Shown here: positions 26,502-35,552 of the stretch, piece after piece
Numbering within the stretch: position 1 is the stretch's first letter
Layout of the letters: each line of letters starts with the position of its first letter
Assembly (NCBI GenBank): GCA_016185145.1
Contig: JACPOB010000039.1
Span: 1 to 60,938 of the forward strand
Length of the DNA: 60,938 nt
Reading direction: 5' to 3'
DNA from: Rhodospirillales bacterium
Lineage (GTDB): Bacteria > Pseudomonadota > Alphaproteobacteria > Reyranellales > Reyranellaceae
Made by a program: the position numbers and the translations under genes
Notes under the pieces: model-generated
Told to the model about the DNA's origin: nothing
The model's database searches: none
Seen by the model: only the letters and a program-made list of their open reading frames with translations

Positions 26502-27385
26502 CAGAAGCGCTTTCCGGCGATGATGCGCGCACTGAGCTCGAGCTTGGCGACCGAGCGTCGGGCGTCGGCCAGTGCGCAACAGGAGACCAGCGTGTCGATC
26601 AGCGCGAGCTGCGCCACGCGGCTGCTCATGGCCTCGGGCCTATAGCGCGTCTCGTTGGCGATGGTGTGCAGGACGATGTCGCAGTAGCGTGCCAGCGGCG
26701 ACTTGCCGAGCCGCGTGATGCCGATGGTCCGCGCACCGGCATCGCGGGCCAGCCGCGTCGCCAGAACTGTCTCCGTCGTGCTGCCCGAATGCGAGATGGT
26801 GATCACCGCCGTGCTCGAATCGGTCATGGCGGCGCTGACCGCCTGGATGTGGGAATCGCTCACCACCTTCACGTCGCGGCCGAGCTGCAGCAGGCGATAG
26901 GCGAGGTCCTGGGCGATCGGGCCGGAGCTGCCGATGCCGTAGACCTCGATGCGCCGGGCATTGCGGATGATGTCGACGGCCTTGGTCAGCGCCGGCGAGG
27001 CCAGGAGCTGGCGCGTCTGCTGAAGCGAGGCGATGTGCGCCGCGAAGACGTGCTCGGCGACGTCGGACACCGAGTCTCCTTCGTGCAGGTCCTCCTGGAT
27101 CAGGCGCACCGGCTCGACCAGGTCGCGCGACAGCAGGATCTTCAGCTCCTGGAAGCCGTCGATGCCGAGCCGCCGGCACAAGCCGACGATGCTGCCCTCG
27201 CTCGCCTCCGCCTGCTCGGCAAGCTCGGTGATCGACATGCGGATCACGTCGTTGGCGTGCTTGTCGATGTAGGTCGCGATTCGCCGAGCGGTCGGCGGCA
27301 GTGTGCGCAATGACTGGCGGATCAGCATCAGGATCGAGGCCTTGTCCTCGGACGCCTCGACCGTCCTGCGCTGCCTGCCCGACAT
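26501..27385 (-). CDS. RpiR-family regulator (HTH plus SIS domain)
   Basis: A 294-residue regulator with an N-terminal helix-turn-helix (ITELAEQAEASEGSIVGLCRR, about residues 52-72) and a C-terminal sugar isomerase-like SIS domain (VYGIGSSGPIAQDLAYRL and ISHSGSTTET, about 143-210). SIS domains of this family bind phosphorylated sugars. It heads the leftward operon and is divergent from the ABC transporter; the AT-rich gap between them holds inverted repeats and is the likely control region. Confidence 0.93.
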   Translation of the reverse strand: MSGRQRRTVEASEDKASILMLIRQSLRTLPPTARRIATYIDKHANDVIRMSITELAEQAEASEGSIVGLCRRLGIDGFQELKILLSRDLVEPVRLIQEDLHEGDSVSDVAEHVFAAHIASLQQTRQLLASPALTKAVDIIRNARRIEVYGIGSSGPIAQDLAYRLLQLGRDVKVVSDSHIQAVSAAMTDSSTAVITISHSGSTTETVLATRLARDAGARTIGITRLGKSPLARYCDIVLHTIANETRYRPEAMSSRVAQLALIDTLVSCCALADARRSVAKLELSARIIAGKRF

Positions 27386-27400
27386 CCCCGCTCCGTAACC

Positions 27401-27426
27401 TTATTGAAATTAACTCAATCTATTGA
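27401..27426. promoter_or_regulatory. Candidate RpiR operator in divergent gap
   Basis: ATTGA (27403-27407) and TCAAT (27415-27419) form an inverted repeat with a seven-base spacer. The CAAT of the second half forms a further palindrome, CAAT-CT-ATTG (27416-27425). The result is ATTGA, TCAAT, ATTGA in alternating orientation in unusually AT-rich DNA 16 to 40 bases from the RpiR start, fitting autoregulation and control of the divergent transporter. Confidence 0.45.
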
Positions 27427-27550
27427 TGACCCAAGAATGAACTCTTTTCAACCCACAGGACGCGAGCTATCGTCGCCGCCGTCCGATCGTGAGCAGAGGG
27501 GAGGACTCGCAATTGGAACTTCGCGGCGACTCGCGCAAGCTGCCTTTCCG

Positions 27551-28720
27551 ATGCAGGCCGTGAATCCCAGGGCCGTGGGCATCGAGCGACCCGCTCGACG
27601 CGGGGCCGTCAGCCTGGCGGGCATCGCCAAGCAGTTCGGCACGACGTCGGTGCTGCGCGGCATCGGTCTCGACATCCGGGCCGGCGAGTTCATCACCATC
27701 CTGGGCCCGTCGGGCTGCGGGAAGTCGACCTTGCTGCGCATCATTGCCGGGCTGGAGCCGCAGAGCGCCGGCACGGTCTCCATCGACGGCGCGTCGATGG
27801 ACGGACTGCCGCCCGACCGGCGCGACATCGCCATGGTGTTCCAGTCCTACGCGCTCTATCCGCACCTGACGGTCGCCGAGAATATCGCCGTGCCGCTACG
27901 CATGCGGCGGATGACGCGCCTGCAGCGGCTGCCCGGCGCCGGCGTGATGCCGGGTGTGCGCCGCATCACCGGCTCGATCGGCGACGCCGTGCATGCCGTC
28001 GCCGCCACCCTGCGGCTGGAAAGTCTCTTGGACCGCAAGCCGGCGCAGCTCTCGGGCGGCCAGAAGCAGCGCGTCGCCCTGGCTCGCGCCATGGTGCGGC
28101 AGCCGAAGGCCTTCCTCATGGACGAGCCGCTCAGCAACCTCGACGCAGAATTGCGCGTGCACATGCGGGCCGAGATCGCCCAGCTCCATCGCCAGCTCGG
28201 CGCCACCTTCATCTACGTGACACACGACCAGGCCGAGGCGATGACCATGTCCGATCGCGTCGCCGTCATCCTCGAGGGCGAGTTGCGCCAGATCGCCTCT
28301 CCCGGCGAGCTCTACCGCGATCCCGACCACCTGCGCGTCGCCCAGTTCGTCGGCACGCCGCGCATCAACGTGCTGGCGGCTGTCGAGATGGCGGCCGGCA
28401 TCGACGTGCTGGGGATACCCGTCGGCCGGCGAAGCGGATTGCCGGTCGGCAGCAAGCTGCAGGCCGCGATACGGCCTGAACGGCTGGCCGTCACCGGCGA
28501 AAACTCGAGCCTGTCCGGACAGGTCGTCTATCGCGAGAACCTGGGCTCCGATCTCTTCCTGCATGTCGCACTCGATGGTGCGTCGACGCCGGTAATCGTG
28601 CGCTGCGATTCCTCGGCCCTCGACTCGACGGAAATCGGCACAGCGGTTCGCGTCGCCGTGCCCGCCGAGCACCTCCTCCTGTTCGATATGGAAGGCCGGA
28701 GGATCGCGCGCGATGGCTGA
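27551..28720 (+). CDS. ABC transporter ATPase, UgpC/MalK type
   Basis: A 389-residue ATPase with Walker A GPSGCGKST, FQSYALYPHLTV, LSGGQKQRVALARAM, Walker B FLMDEPLSNLD and a C-terminal OB-like regulatory domain (from about residue 250), as in sugar and glycerol-3-phosphate importers. A segment between Q-loop and signature (RLPGAGVMPGVRRITGS) is longer than usual. The start is uncertain: ATG 27551 fits the family but lacks a strong ribosome-binding site. AGGGGAGG at 27495-27502 could serve an ATT codon in the same frame. Confidence 0.88.
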   Translation: MQAVNPRAVGIERPARRGAVSLAGIAKQFGTTSVLRGIGLDIRAGEFITILGPSGCGKSTLLRIIAGLEPQSAGTVSIDGASMDGLPPDRRDIAMVFQSYALYPHLTVAENIAVPLRMRRMTRLQRLPGAGVMPGVRRITGSIGDAVHAVAATLRLESLLDRKPAQLSGGQKQRVALARAMVRQPKAFLMDEPLSNLDAELRVHMRAEIAQLHRQLGATFIYVTHDQAEAMTMSDRVAVILEGELRQIASPGELYRDPDHLRVAQFVGTPRINVLAAVEMAAGIDVLGIPVGRRSGLPVGSKLQAAIRPERLAVTGENSSLSGQVVYRENLGSDLFLHVALDGASTPVIVRCDSSALDSTEIGTAVRVAVPAEHLLLFDMEGRRIARDG

Positions 28721-29603
28721 CGCAAGCTCCCGCAGCGCCGGCCTGCCGACCGTGCTGCTGCTGACCGCGCCGGCCGTGCTGCTGATGCTGGTCTTCCTGG
28801 TCGGGCCGCTGGTCTGCCTGTTCGTGCTGTCCTTCACCGACTACCAGCTCGGCGCCCCATCGATTTCGCTGGTGGGGCTCGCGAACTACCAGGAGATGAC
28901 CGGCGATGAGACGGTGACGATCTCCATCGTCAACACCTTGATCTACGTCGCCATCGTGGTGCCGGCGTCGGTCGCGCTGGGCCTGGGCGCCGCGCTGCTG
29001 ATCGACGCCGACGGCTCGCTGCGCGGCTTCTACCGCGCCGCCTACTTCCTGCCGGTCATGGCGACCCTGATCGCCATGGCCATCGTCTGGGGCTTCATGC
29101 TCGATCCGCGCATCGGCGCGATCAATTTCGGGCTGAAGGCACTCGGCCTGCAGCCGCTGGATTTCCTGAACGACCGCAAGATCGTGCTGTTCACGCTGTG
29201 CGGCATCGGCATCTGGCAAAGCGTCGGCTTCAACATGGTGCTGTTCATGGCGGGCCTCACCGCCATCCCGTCCGAGCTCTACGAGGCGGCGGCGGTCGAC
29301 GGCGCGCGCCGCGGTGGGGCGCGCTTCCGGCTGGTGACCTGGCCGATGCTGGCGCCCGTCACCCTGTTCACGGTCGTCATCACCGCGATCCGCGCCTTCC
29401 AGGTGTTCGACACGGTGGCAGTGCTGACCGGCGGCGGGCCCAACAAGGCCTCCGAGGTCCTGCTGCACACGATCTACTCCGAGGCCTTCGGCTACTTCCG
29501 CGTCGGCTACGCGGCCGCCCTGGTCATCGTGTTCCTGGGCTTCATCCTGGTCCTGTCAGCGATCCGTGTCTTCGTGCTCGACCGGCGGAGGGCCGCGCAA
29601 TGA
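28713..29603 (+). CDS. ABC transporter permease, UgpA/MalF type
   Basis: A 296-residue permease with six hydrophobic helices and the EAA loop IPSELYEAAAVDGARRGGA (about residues 186-204). FTDYQLGAPSISLVGLANY is typical of family 1 sugar permeases. Overlaps the ATPase by eight bases and the second permease by four. Confidence 0.94.
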   Translation: MADASSRSAGLPTVLLLTAPAVLLMLVFLVGPLVCLFVLSFTDYQLGAPSISLVGLANYQEMTGDETVTISIVNTLIYVAIVVPASVALGLGAALLIDADGSLRGFYRAAYFLPVMATLIAMAIVWGFMLDPRIGAINFGLKALGLQPLDFLNDRKIVLFTLCGIGIWQSVGFNMVLFMAGLTAIPSELYEAAAVDGARRGGARFRLVTWPMLAPVTLFTVVITAIRAFQVFDTVAVLTGGGPNKASEVLLHTIYSEAFGYFRVGYAAALVIVFLGFILVLSAIRVFVLDRRRAAQ

Positions 29604-30439
29604 CCGGTCATCGGCTGCCCGGCCCGCTGCGCCTGGTGCGCCATCTCGTGCTGCTGCTCGGCACGACGGTGATGCTGGCGCCCTTCGTCCTGATGGTGGC
29701 GACCTCATTCAAGCCCAAGGACGAGATCTTCGCCGCCCGCTTCCATCTCCTGCCGCAGCGGCTGGGCGCGGCGGAGAACTATCACGAGGCGCTGACCCAG
29801 GTGCCGCTCCTGCACTTCCTGCTGAACGGCGTGATCGTCACGGCCGCGATCTTCGCCCTGCAGGTCATCGTCAACGTGCCGGCGGCCTATGCGCTGGCCA
29901 AGCTGCGCTTCCGCGGCCGCACGACGCTGTTCGGCGCCGTGCTGGTATGTCTCCTGATCCCCTACCAGGCGACGGCGCTGCCGATCTACATCCTGTTCTA
30001 CTGGTTCGGGCTCCTGAACACCTACGCCGCGCTGGTGCTGCCCTTCACCATCTCGGTGTTCGGCATCTTCCTGATGCGCCAGTTCTTCCTCGGCGTGCCC
30101 GACGACCTGATAGACGCCGCCCGCATCGACGGCATGAGCGAATATGGCATCGTCTGGTCGGTGATGGCGCCGGCCGCCATCCCCGCCCTGGTGGCGTTCG
30201 GCATCTTCTCCGTCGTGGCGCACTGGAACGACTACTTCTGGCCACTGATCGCGGTCGGCGACCACAGCCTCTACACGCCGCCGCTCGGCATCGCCTTCCT
30301 GAAATTGAACGGCGAAGGCACGGCGTACGGGCCGTTGATGGCGGCGGCCACCATCGTCATCGCGCCCCTGGTGCTGGCCTTCCTGCTGGCCCAGCGCCGT
30401 TTCGTCGAGGGCATCACATTCACCGGACTCAAGGGGTGA
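29600..30439 (+). CDS. ABC transporter permease, UgpE/MalG type
   Basis: A 279-residue permease with six helices, KPKDEIF after helix 1 and the EAA loop VPDDLIDAARIDGMSEYGI. The ATG at 29600 overlaps the previous stop (ATGA). It pairs with the upstream permease to form the channel of the importer. Confidence 0.94.
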   Translation: MTGHRLPGPLRLVRHLVLLLGTTVMLAPFVLMVATSFKPKDEIFAARFHLLPQRLGAAENYHEALTQVPLLHFLLNGVIVTAAIFALQVIVNVPAAYALAKLRFRGRTTLFGAVLVCLLIPYQATALPIYILFYWFGLLNTYAALVLPFTISVFGIFLMRQFFLGVPDDLIDAARIDGMSEYGIVWSVMAPAAIPALVAFGIFSVVAHWNDYFWPLIAVGDHSLYTPPLGIAFLKLNGEGTAYGPLMAAATIVIAPLVLAFLLAQRRFVEGITFTGLKG

Positions 30440-30459
30440 GGAACAGAGGGAGGAAGACT

Positions 30460-31734
30460 ATGAGACATCATATCAAGGCATGGGCCGCCGGGGCCGCAGC
30501 GCTGGTCATGCTCACGGCAGGCCAGGCGTTGGCGCAGGCCAAGACCACGATCAACGTGCAGTACCCGCTGGGCTTCATCTTCGACAAGGTCTTCGTCACG
30601 CTGAAGACCGAATTCGAGAAGCAGAACCCGGACATCGCCGTCAACTACCTGCCCGCCTACAAGGAGTACGAGGACGCGGCTCAGACGGCGCTCAGGCAGG
30701 CGATCACCAAGCAGCTTCCCGACGTGGCTCTGCAGGCGATCAACCTCCAGCGCCTGTTCGTCGACCGCAAGATCGCCGTAGACCTCACGCCCTTCATCGC
30801 CAAGGAAAAGGACTGGAAGGGCCAGGGCTTCTCGCCGGCGATGATGGCGCTCGGCACCTATGGCGGCAAGCCCTACGGCCTCGCCTTCGCCGTCTCGACG
30901 CCGATCGTCTATGTGAACGACGATCTGGTGCGCAAGGCGGGCGGCGATCCCGCCAGCTTCCCGACCACCTGGGACGGCATCTTCGACCTCGCCAAGAAGG
31001 TCAATGCGCTGGGCGACGACAATGTCGGGCTGTTCTACTCCTGGGCCATCACCGGCAACTGGATGTGGCAGGCCCTCGTCTTCTCCCATGGCGGCACCAT
31101 GATGAGCGCCGACGAGAAGGCCATCGCCTTCGACAAGGAGCCCGGCAAGAAGTCGATCGACTTGCTCGGCCGCATGGTCAAGGACGTCGGCATGCCGAAC
31201 CTGACGCCGGAAGCGAGCCGCGCGGCCTTCTTCGCCGGCAAGCTCGCCATCTGGACCGAATCGACCTCGCTGCTGCGCGTCGCCGACGACGGCGTGGCCG
31301 GCAAGTTCAAGTGGCGTACCGCGCGCTTCCCGGTCCCCGGCCCCGACGCCAAGCTGCCGACCGGCGGCGCCTCGGCGCTGATGTTCGCCACCGAGCCCGC
31401 CAAGCAGGCGGCGGCGTGGAAGTTCATGAAGTTCATCACGGGAGCCGAAGGCGCCACCATCATGGTGAAGGGCACCGGCTACATGCCGCCCAACTCGCTG
31501 CCAGCCACCAATCCCGCGATGCTGAAGGACTTCTATGCCGAGAAGCCCAACCACCTGACATCGCTCAGCCAGCAGCCGCTGATGACGGCGTGGTACGCCT
31601 TCCCGGGCGACAACAACCTCAAGATCATCCAGGCGATCAAGGACCGCCTGCAGACGGTCGTCGACAAGTCGGCGGCGCCGGATGCGGCGCTGTCGGCGAT
31701 GGCCGCGGACGTCCAGAAGCTGCTGCCGAAGTAG
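30460..31734 (+). CDS. ABC transporter extracellular solute-binding protein, family 1
   Basis: A 424-residue periplasmic receptor with a signal peptide ending GQALAQA, started at ATG 30460 with GAGGGAGGA seven bases upstream. The mature part shows EFEKQNPDIAVNYLP, and W and Y residues typical of sugar and glycerophosphodiester (UgpB/MalE) receptors. It is last in the operon, which is unusual for the most abundant component, though a strong ribosome-binding site may compensate. Ligand unknown; a glycerophosphodiester or phosphorylated polyol would fit the divergent genes (inference). Confidence 0.92.
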   Translation: MRHHIKAWAAGAAALVMLTAGQALAQAKTTINVQYPLGFIFDKVFVTLKTEFEKQNPDIAVNYLPAYKEYEDAAQTALRQAITKQLPDVALQAINLQRLFVDRKIAVDLTPFIAKEKDWKGQGFSPAMMALGTYGGKPYGLAFAVSTPIVYVNDDLVRKAGGDPASFPTTWDGIFDLAKKVNALGDDNVGLFYSWAITGNWMWQALVFSHGGTMMSADEKAIAFDKEPGKKSIDLLGRMVKDVGMPNLTPEASRAAFFAGKLAIWTESTSLLRVADDGVAGKFKWRTARFPVPGPDAKLPTGGASALMFATEPAKQAAAWKFMKFITGAEGATIMVKGTGYMPPNSLPATNPAMLKDFYAEKPNHLTSLSQQPLMTAWYAFPGDNNLKIIQAIKDRLQTVVDKSAAPDAALSAMAADVQKLLPK

Positions 31735-31753
31735 GCAGACAAAGCAGAACATG

Positions 31754-31860
31754 CCTCACCCTGAGGAGCATCGCTAAGCGATGCGTCTCGAAGGGTGGCA
31801 ACCGACGTCACTGTTGCCCACCCTTCGAGACGCGCACTTCGTGCGCTCCTCAGGGTGAGG
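31754..31860. repeat. Palindromic repeat, family C, copy 1
   Basis: CCTCACCCTGAGGAGC at the left end pairs with GCTCCTCAGGGTGAGG at the right. An inner pair (GTCTCGAAGGGTGG and CCACCCTTCGAGAC) continues the stem. Each half carries its own tip hairpin, GCATCGCTAAGCGATGC on the left and GCGCACTTCGTGCGC on the right, which do not match each other. It lies between convergent genes. Confidence 0.92.
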
Positions 31861-31865
31861 TGGGT

Positions 31866-33041
31866 CTAAGCCGCGAGCTCGAGGATCTCCATCACCTCGG
31901 CCGGTCCCGTGATCGGCCGAGGGTTGTTGAGCACGGCGCGGTCGTGCATCGACTTCTCGGCGATCTCGCGGAAGCGATCCTTGCCGACGCCAACGTCGGC
32001 CAGCCGTCCCGGGAGCCCGAGCGACTTCACCAGACCGGCGACAAGATCTGCCGCCGGCACGTCGGGCTTGCCGAAGGCATCGCTCACCCGGCTCTGCCGT
32101 TCGGCGTTGGCCGGCAGGTTCCAGCGCAGCACCGAGGGCAGCATCACGCACGAGGTATGGCCGTGCGGCACGTGGCAGGCGGCCCCCAGCACATGACCGA
32201 TGCCGTGGCTGGCGCCGGTGCCGACGCCCGACGTGCCTGCTCCGATCGACAGCCACATGCCGAACTGCAGATCGAGCCGCGTCGACATGTCGTCGGGCCT
32301 CGCCGCATGGCCGGGCAATGCCTTCGTCAGGAGCCTCAGCGCTTCGGTCGCGGTCCCCAACACGAAGGGATGAGCCTGCTGCGAGCACAGCCGCTCGACC
32401 GCATGGTCGACGGCCTTGATCCCGGTCGACAGCATCAGGTCCATCGGCGTGGCGAGCGTCGCCGCCGGATCGAGCACGATGACGCGCGGCACGACCAGGC
32501 GATGACCGAAGCTCTCCTTGATGCCGTGCCGTGGATCGCTGATGCCGGCGAAGGGATTGAACTCGGCCGCCGATAATGTCGTCGGCACCGCGATCATTCG
32601 GACGGCATCGGCCGGCGGCTTGATCGCCTCTGAGGGCGGCGCGTGTCCCTCCTTCGGCCGGCCGGCGCGATAGCGGTCGAGATCGTCGATCGTGGTCGCG
32701 TTCTGCCACAACGCGATCAGCATCACCTTGGTAGCGTCGATCACCGAGCCGCCGCCTACGGCGACGACGAGGTCCGCGTCCGCCTCGCGGGCGAGCTTCG
32801 CCCCCTCGATGACGCAGGGTCGCGGCGAATGGGCGGTGATACCGGAATAGACGCCGGCATAACGGTCGCCGAGGTCGCGGATGACGTCGGCCAGCAACGC
32901 GCTCTGCGCCACCGACTTGGAGGTCGTGACGAAGACGCGCCTGGCGCCAAGGCGTTCGGCCTCGGCACGCAGAGCGGGACCCGCCGGCTTGCCGTAGACG
33001 ACGCGCTCGATGTCCTGATGGCCGTGAATTCCGCTGAGCAT
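31866..33041 (-). CDS. Iron-containing alcohol dehydrogenase / maleylacetate reductase-like
   Basis: A 391-residue group III dehydrogenase. The NAD(P)-binding GGGSVIDATK is present, and metal ligands lie in GIKAVDHAVERL, GASHGIGHVLG and HGHTSCVML. Similar proteins reduce maleylacetate in aromatic breakdown or oxidise short alcohols; the sequence does not decide. The gene points away from the CoA transferase at 33259, with a nested palindrome in the divergent gap. Confidence 0.9.
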   Translation of the reverse strand: MLSGIHGHQDIERVVYGKPAGPALRAEAERLGARRVFVTTSKSVAQSALLADVIRDLGDRYAGVYSGITAHSPRPCVIEGAKLAREADADLVVAVGGGSVIDATKVMLIALWQNATTIDDLDRYRAGRPKEGHAPPSEAIKPPADAVRMIAVPTTLSAAEFNPFAGISDPRHGIKESFGHRLVVPRVIVLDPAATLATPMDLMLSTGIKAVDHAVERLCSQQAHPFVLGTATEALRLLTKALPGHAARPDDMSTRLDLQFGMWLSIGAGTSGVGTGASHGIGHVLGAACHVPHGHTSCVMLPSVLRWNLPANAERQSRVSDAFGKPDVPAADLVAGLVKSLGLPGRLADVGVGKDRFREIAEKSMHDRAVLNNPRPITGPAEVMEILELAA

Positions 33042-33055
33042 GGGCTTCTCCTTTC

Positions 33056-33186
33056 GGAGCGCGGACCTCCAGGTCCGCTCATGCTCTTCTCTTCCGGACC
33101 GCGCGCCTCTGGCGCGCTCATATCATGAGCGAGCCGGGAGGCTCGCGGTCCGGAAGAACATGAGCGGACCTGGAGGTCCGCGCTCC
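33056..33186. repeat. Nested palindrome: family B inside family A
   Basis: Outer arms (33056-33078 and 33164-33186) are the family A arms seen at 1-61, perfect over 23 bases. The outer loop is interrupted by a family B element (CTTCCGGACC from 33091 to GGTCCGGAAG ending 33156). CATG occurs on each side of the insert (33080-33083 and 33159-33162). The inner halves have different tips, one GCGC-rich and one GAGCCGGGAGGCTC. Confidence 0.92.
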
Positions 33187-33258
33187 AATGAGCGTATCGA
33201 CCCTTCCAACCATGGTCTATAACCACGACTTGCAAGCGAATCCGAGGAGTGGAACGAG

Positions 33259-34449
33259 ATGCCGGGGGCGTTGGAAGGCCTGAAAGTCGTCGATCTGTCG
33301 CGTGTGCTGGGCGGGCCGTACTGTGCCCAGATGCTGGCCGATCACGGCGCCGAGGTGATCAAGATCGAGCCGCCGCAGGGCGACGAGACCCGGCTGTGGG
33401 GTCCGCCGTTCGACCAGGAAGGCATCTCCGCCTATTTCGCCGGGATCAATCGCAACAAGCGCACGGTGGCGCTCGACCTCTCCAAGCCCGAAGGTCGCGA
33501 GGTCCTGCTGAAACTGCTCGAGACGGCCGACGTGCTGATCGAGAACTTCAAGACCGGCACCATGGAGAAATGGGGCATCGGCTACGAGACGCTGTCGCAG
33601 AAATTCCCGCGCCTGATCCATGCCCGCGTCTCCGGCTTCGGCGCCGACGGCCCGCTGGGCGGCTTCCCGGGCTACGACGCCATGGTGCAGGCCTCGGCGG
33701 GCCTGGTCTCGGTCAACGGCGCGCCCGAGGCGGGACCGGTGCGCATCGGCGTGCCGGTCGTCGATCTCTCGACCGGCATGAATGCCTGCATGGGCATCCT
33801 GATGGCCTTGTACGAGCGCAACCGCTCGCGCAAGGGCCAGTTCGTCGACGCCACGCTCTACGACAGTGCGGTGGCGCTGCACCAGCCGCACGCGCCGAAC
33901 TATTTCATGGCCGGGCTGAAGCCCAAGCTCTACGGCAACAGCCACGGCAATCTGGCGCCCTACGCCAACTTCCCGACCAAGGGCCGCAACATCGTGATCG
34001 GCGCCGGCAACGACGGGCAGTTCCGCAAGCTGACGCAGATGCTTGGCAAGCCGGAGCTGGCCGACGACCCGCGCTTCAAGACCAACAAGGACCGCGTCGG
34101 CCATCGCGAGGAACTCGAGGCCGAGCTGCGAGCGCTGACCAAGGACCGCAACGGCGAGGAATTCGCCAACGAACTCATGAAGAGCGGCGTCCCGTCGGGC
34201 GCGGTGATGGAAGTGCCCGACGTTATGGAGCATCCGCACACCAAGCACCGCGGCATGGTTTGGGAGAAGGACGGCTGGCGCAATGTCGGCAACCCGGTGA
34301 AGCTCTCGCGCACGCCGGCGGCCGCGCGCAGCAAGCCCAGGACGTTCGGCGCCGACACGCGCAAGGTGCTGGGCGAGGTGGGCTACTCGTCGGCCGAGAT
34401 CGACAAGCTGCTGGCCACGGGCGTGGCCTTCACCGAGATCCGGAAGTAG
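33259..34449 (+). CDS. Family III CoA transferase (CaiB/BaiF)
   Basis: A 396-residue enzyme with VVDLSRVLGGPYCAQMLADHGAEVIKIE-like N-terminus (two pieces read directly: LGGPYCAQML and AEVIKIEPP), NRNKRTVALDL and the catalytic Asp at D140 in GYDAMVQASAG. The start has GAGGAGTGG about eight bases upstream. It shares a strand with the dienoyl-CoA reductase-like gene, from which it is separated by a family C repeat. Likely activates a carboxylic acid as CoA thioester. Confidence 0.93.
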   Translation: MPGALEGLKVVDLSRVLGGPYCAQMLADHGAEVIKIEPPQGDETRLWGPPFDQEGISAYFAGINRNKRTVALDLSKPEGREVLLKLLETADVLIENFKTGTMEKWGIGYETLSQKFPRLIHARVSGFGADGPLGGFPGYDAMVQASAGLVSVNGAPEAGPVRIGVPVVDLSTGMNACMGILMALYERNRSRKGQFVDATLYDSAVALHQPHAPNYFMAGLKPKLYGNSHGNLAPYANFPTKGRNIVIGAGNDGQFRKLTQMLGKPELADDPRFKTNKDRVGHREELEAELRALTKDRNGEEFANELMKSGVPSGAVMEVPDVMEHPHTKHRGMVWEKDGWRNVGNPVKLSRTPAAARSKPRTFGADTRKVLGEVGYSSAEIDKLLATGVAFTEIRK

Positions 34450-34460
34450 TTCACGCACCA

Positions 34461-34569
34461 CCTCACCCTGAGGAGCCGCGCGAAGCGCGGCGTCTCGAAG
34501 GATGGGCAACGGTCATGGTGTGGCCCACCCTTCGGGACGCGGCCCTACGGGCCGCTCCTCAGGGTGAGG
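34461..34569. repeat. Palindromic repeat, family C, copy 2
   Basis: Ends are CCTCACCCTGAGGAGC and GCTCCTCAGGGTGAGG as in the copy at 31754-31860. The tips differ from that copy and from each other (CCGCGCGAAGCGCGG on the left, GCGGCCCTACGGGCCGC on the right). It sits between two genes read in the same direction and ends just before the ribosome-binding site of the next. Confidence 0.92.
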
Positions 34570-34586
34570 CAATTTTGGGAGGCAAG

Positions 34587-35441
34587 ATGTTCCAACCCGA
34601 CCTGCTCAAGGGCAAGCGCATCCTGGTGACCGGCGGCGGCACCGGTCTCGGCCGCTCGATGGCGCATCGCTATCTCGAGCTCGGCGCCAACGTCGTGATC
34701 TGCGGCCGGCGCGAGGATGTGCTGAAGCAGACGGCGGAGGAGCTTGCCAAGGACACCGGCGGCGAGATCGAGACCGTGGGCTGCGACGTCCGCGTGCCCG
34801 ACGCCGTCGAGGCGATGATGGACACGATCTGGACCAAGCGGCCGCTCGACATCCTGGTCAACAACGCCGCCGGCCAGATCCTGGCGCAGACCCACAAGAT
34901 GTCGACGCGCGCCATCGATGCGGTGCTGGGCATCGTGCTGCACGGCTCGGCCTACTGCACCGTCGCGGCCGGGCGGCGCTGGATCGACCAGGGGCTGCGC
35001 GATCGCGTGGTGATGTCGATCCTCACGGTGTCGTCGCTGACCGGGGCGCCCTTCACCGTGCCGTCGGCCATGGCCAAGGCGGGCGTTTTGGCCATGACCA
35101 AGAGCCTCGCCGTCGAATGGGGCCCCAAGGGCATCCGCACCTGCGCGATCGTGCCCGGCCCCTTCCCGACCGAAGGTGCGTGGAGCCGGCTGATGCCCAA
35201 GGAGCGCGGCGGCAACGAGGCGCTGGTCAAGACCATCCCGTTGCGCCGCGTCGGCGAGCACGAGGAACTCGCCAACCTCGCCGCCTTCCTGGTGAGCGAC
35301 GGCGCCGCCTTCATCAACGGCGACGCCGTCGTGATCGACGGCGGCAAGATGCTGCAATCGGGCGGCGGCGGCGCCAACACGCAGGCGATGATCGACTGGA
35401 CCGACGAGCAGTGGGAAGCGATCCGGCCGAAGCGCAAGTAA
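34587..35441 (+). CDS. SDR, 2,4-dienoyl-CoA reductase-like
   Basis: A 284-residue SDR with TGGGTGLG and NNAAGQIL. The usual YxxxK is PSAMAKAGVLAMTKSLAVEWG-like: the Lys is kept but the Tyr is missing, a trait shared with 2,4-dienoyl-CoA reductases, which also have the AGV-AMTK-LAVEWG stretch. It would reduce polyunsaturated acyl-CoA with NADPH so that beta-oxidation can go on. ATG 34587 has GGGAGG five bases upstream. Confidence 0.88.
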   Translation: MFQPDLLKGKRILVTGGGTGLGRSMAHRYLELGANVVICGRREDVLKQTAEELAKDTGGEIETVGCDVRVPDAVEAMMDTIWTKRPLDILVNNAAGQILAQTHKMSTRAIDAVLGIVLHGSAYCTVAAGRRWIDQGLRDRVVMSILTVSSLTGAPFTVPSAMAKAGVLAMTKSLAVEWGPKGIRTCAIVPGPFPTEGAWSRLMPKERGGNEALVKTIPLRRVGEHEELANLAAFLVSDGAAFINGDAVVIDGGKMLQSGGGGANTQAMIDWTDEQWEAIRPKRK

Positions 35442-35452
35442 CGCTGGGGGTG

Positions 35453-35532
35453 TCATGGCCTTCCGGACCGCGAGCTTCCAGCTCGCTCATGATTCATGAG
35501 CGCGCAGGATGCGCGCGGTCCGGAAGAGCATG
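35453..35532. repeat. Family B palindrome with unlike halves
   Basis: TCATGG and GCATGA flank CTTCCGGACC (35460) and GGTCCGGAAG (to 35526). The left tip hairpin is GCGAGCTTCCAGCTCGC and the right is GCGCGCAGGATGCGCGC, two types that each occur paired with themselves elsewhere in the window. It separates convergent genes. Confidence 0.9.
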
Positions 35533-35552
35533 AGAAGACGCCCGGCAAAGAC

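Noticed and set aside
27404..27550. Longer N-terminus for the UgpC/MalK-type ATPase starting at TTG 27404
   Set aside because: It would start inside the putative operator and adds about 49 residues with no family similarity.
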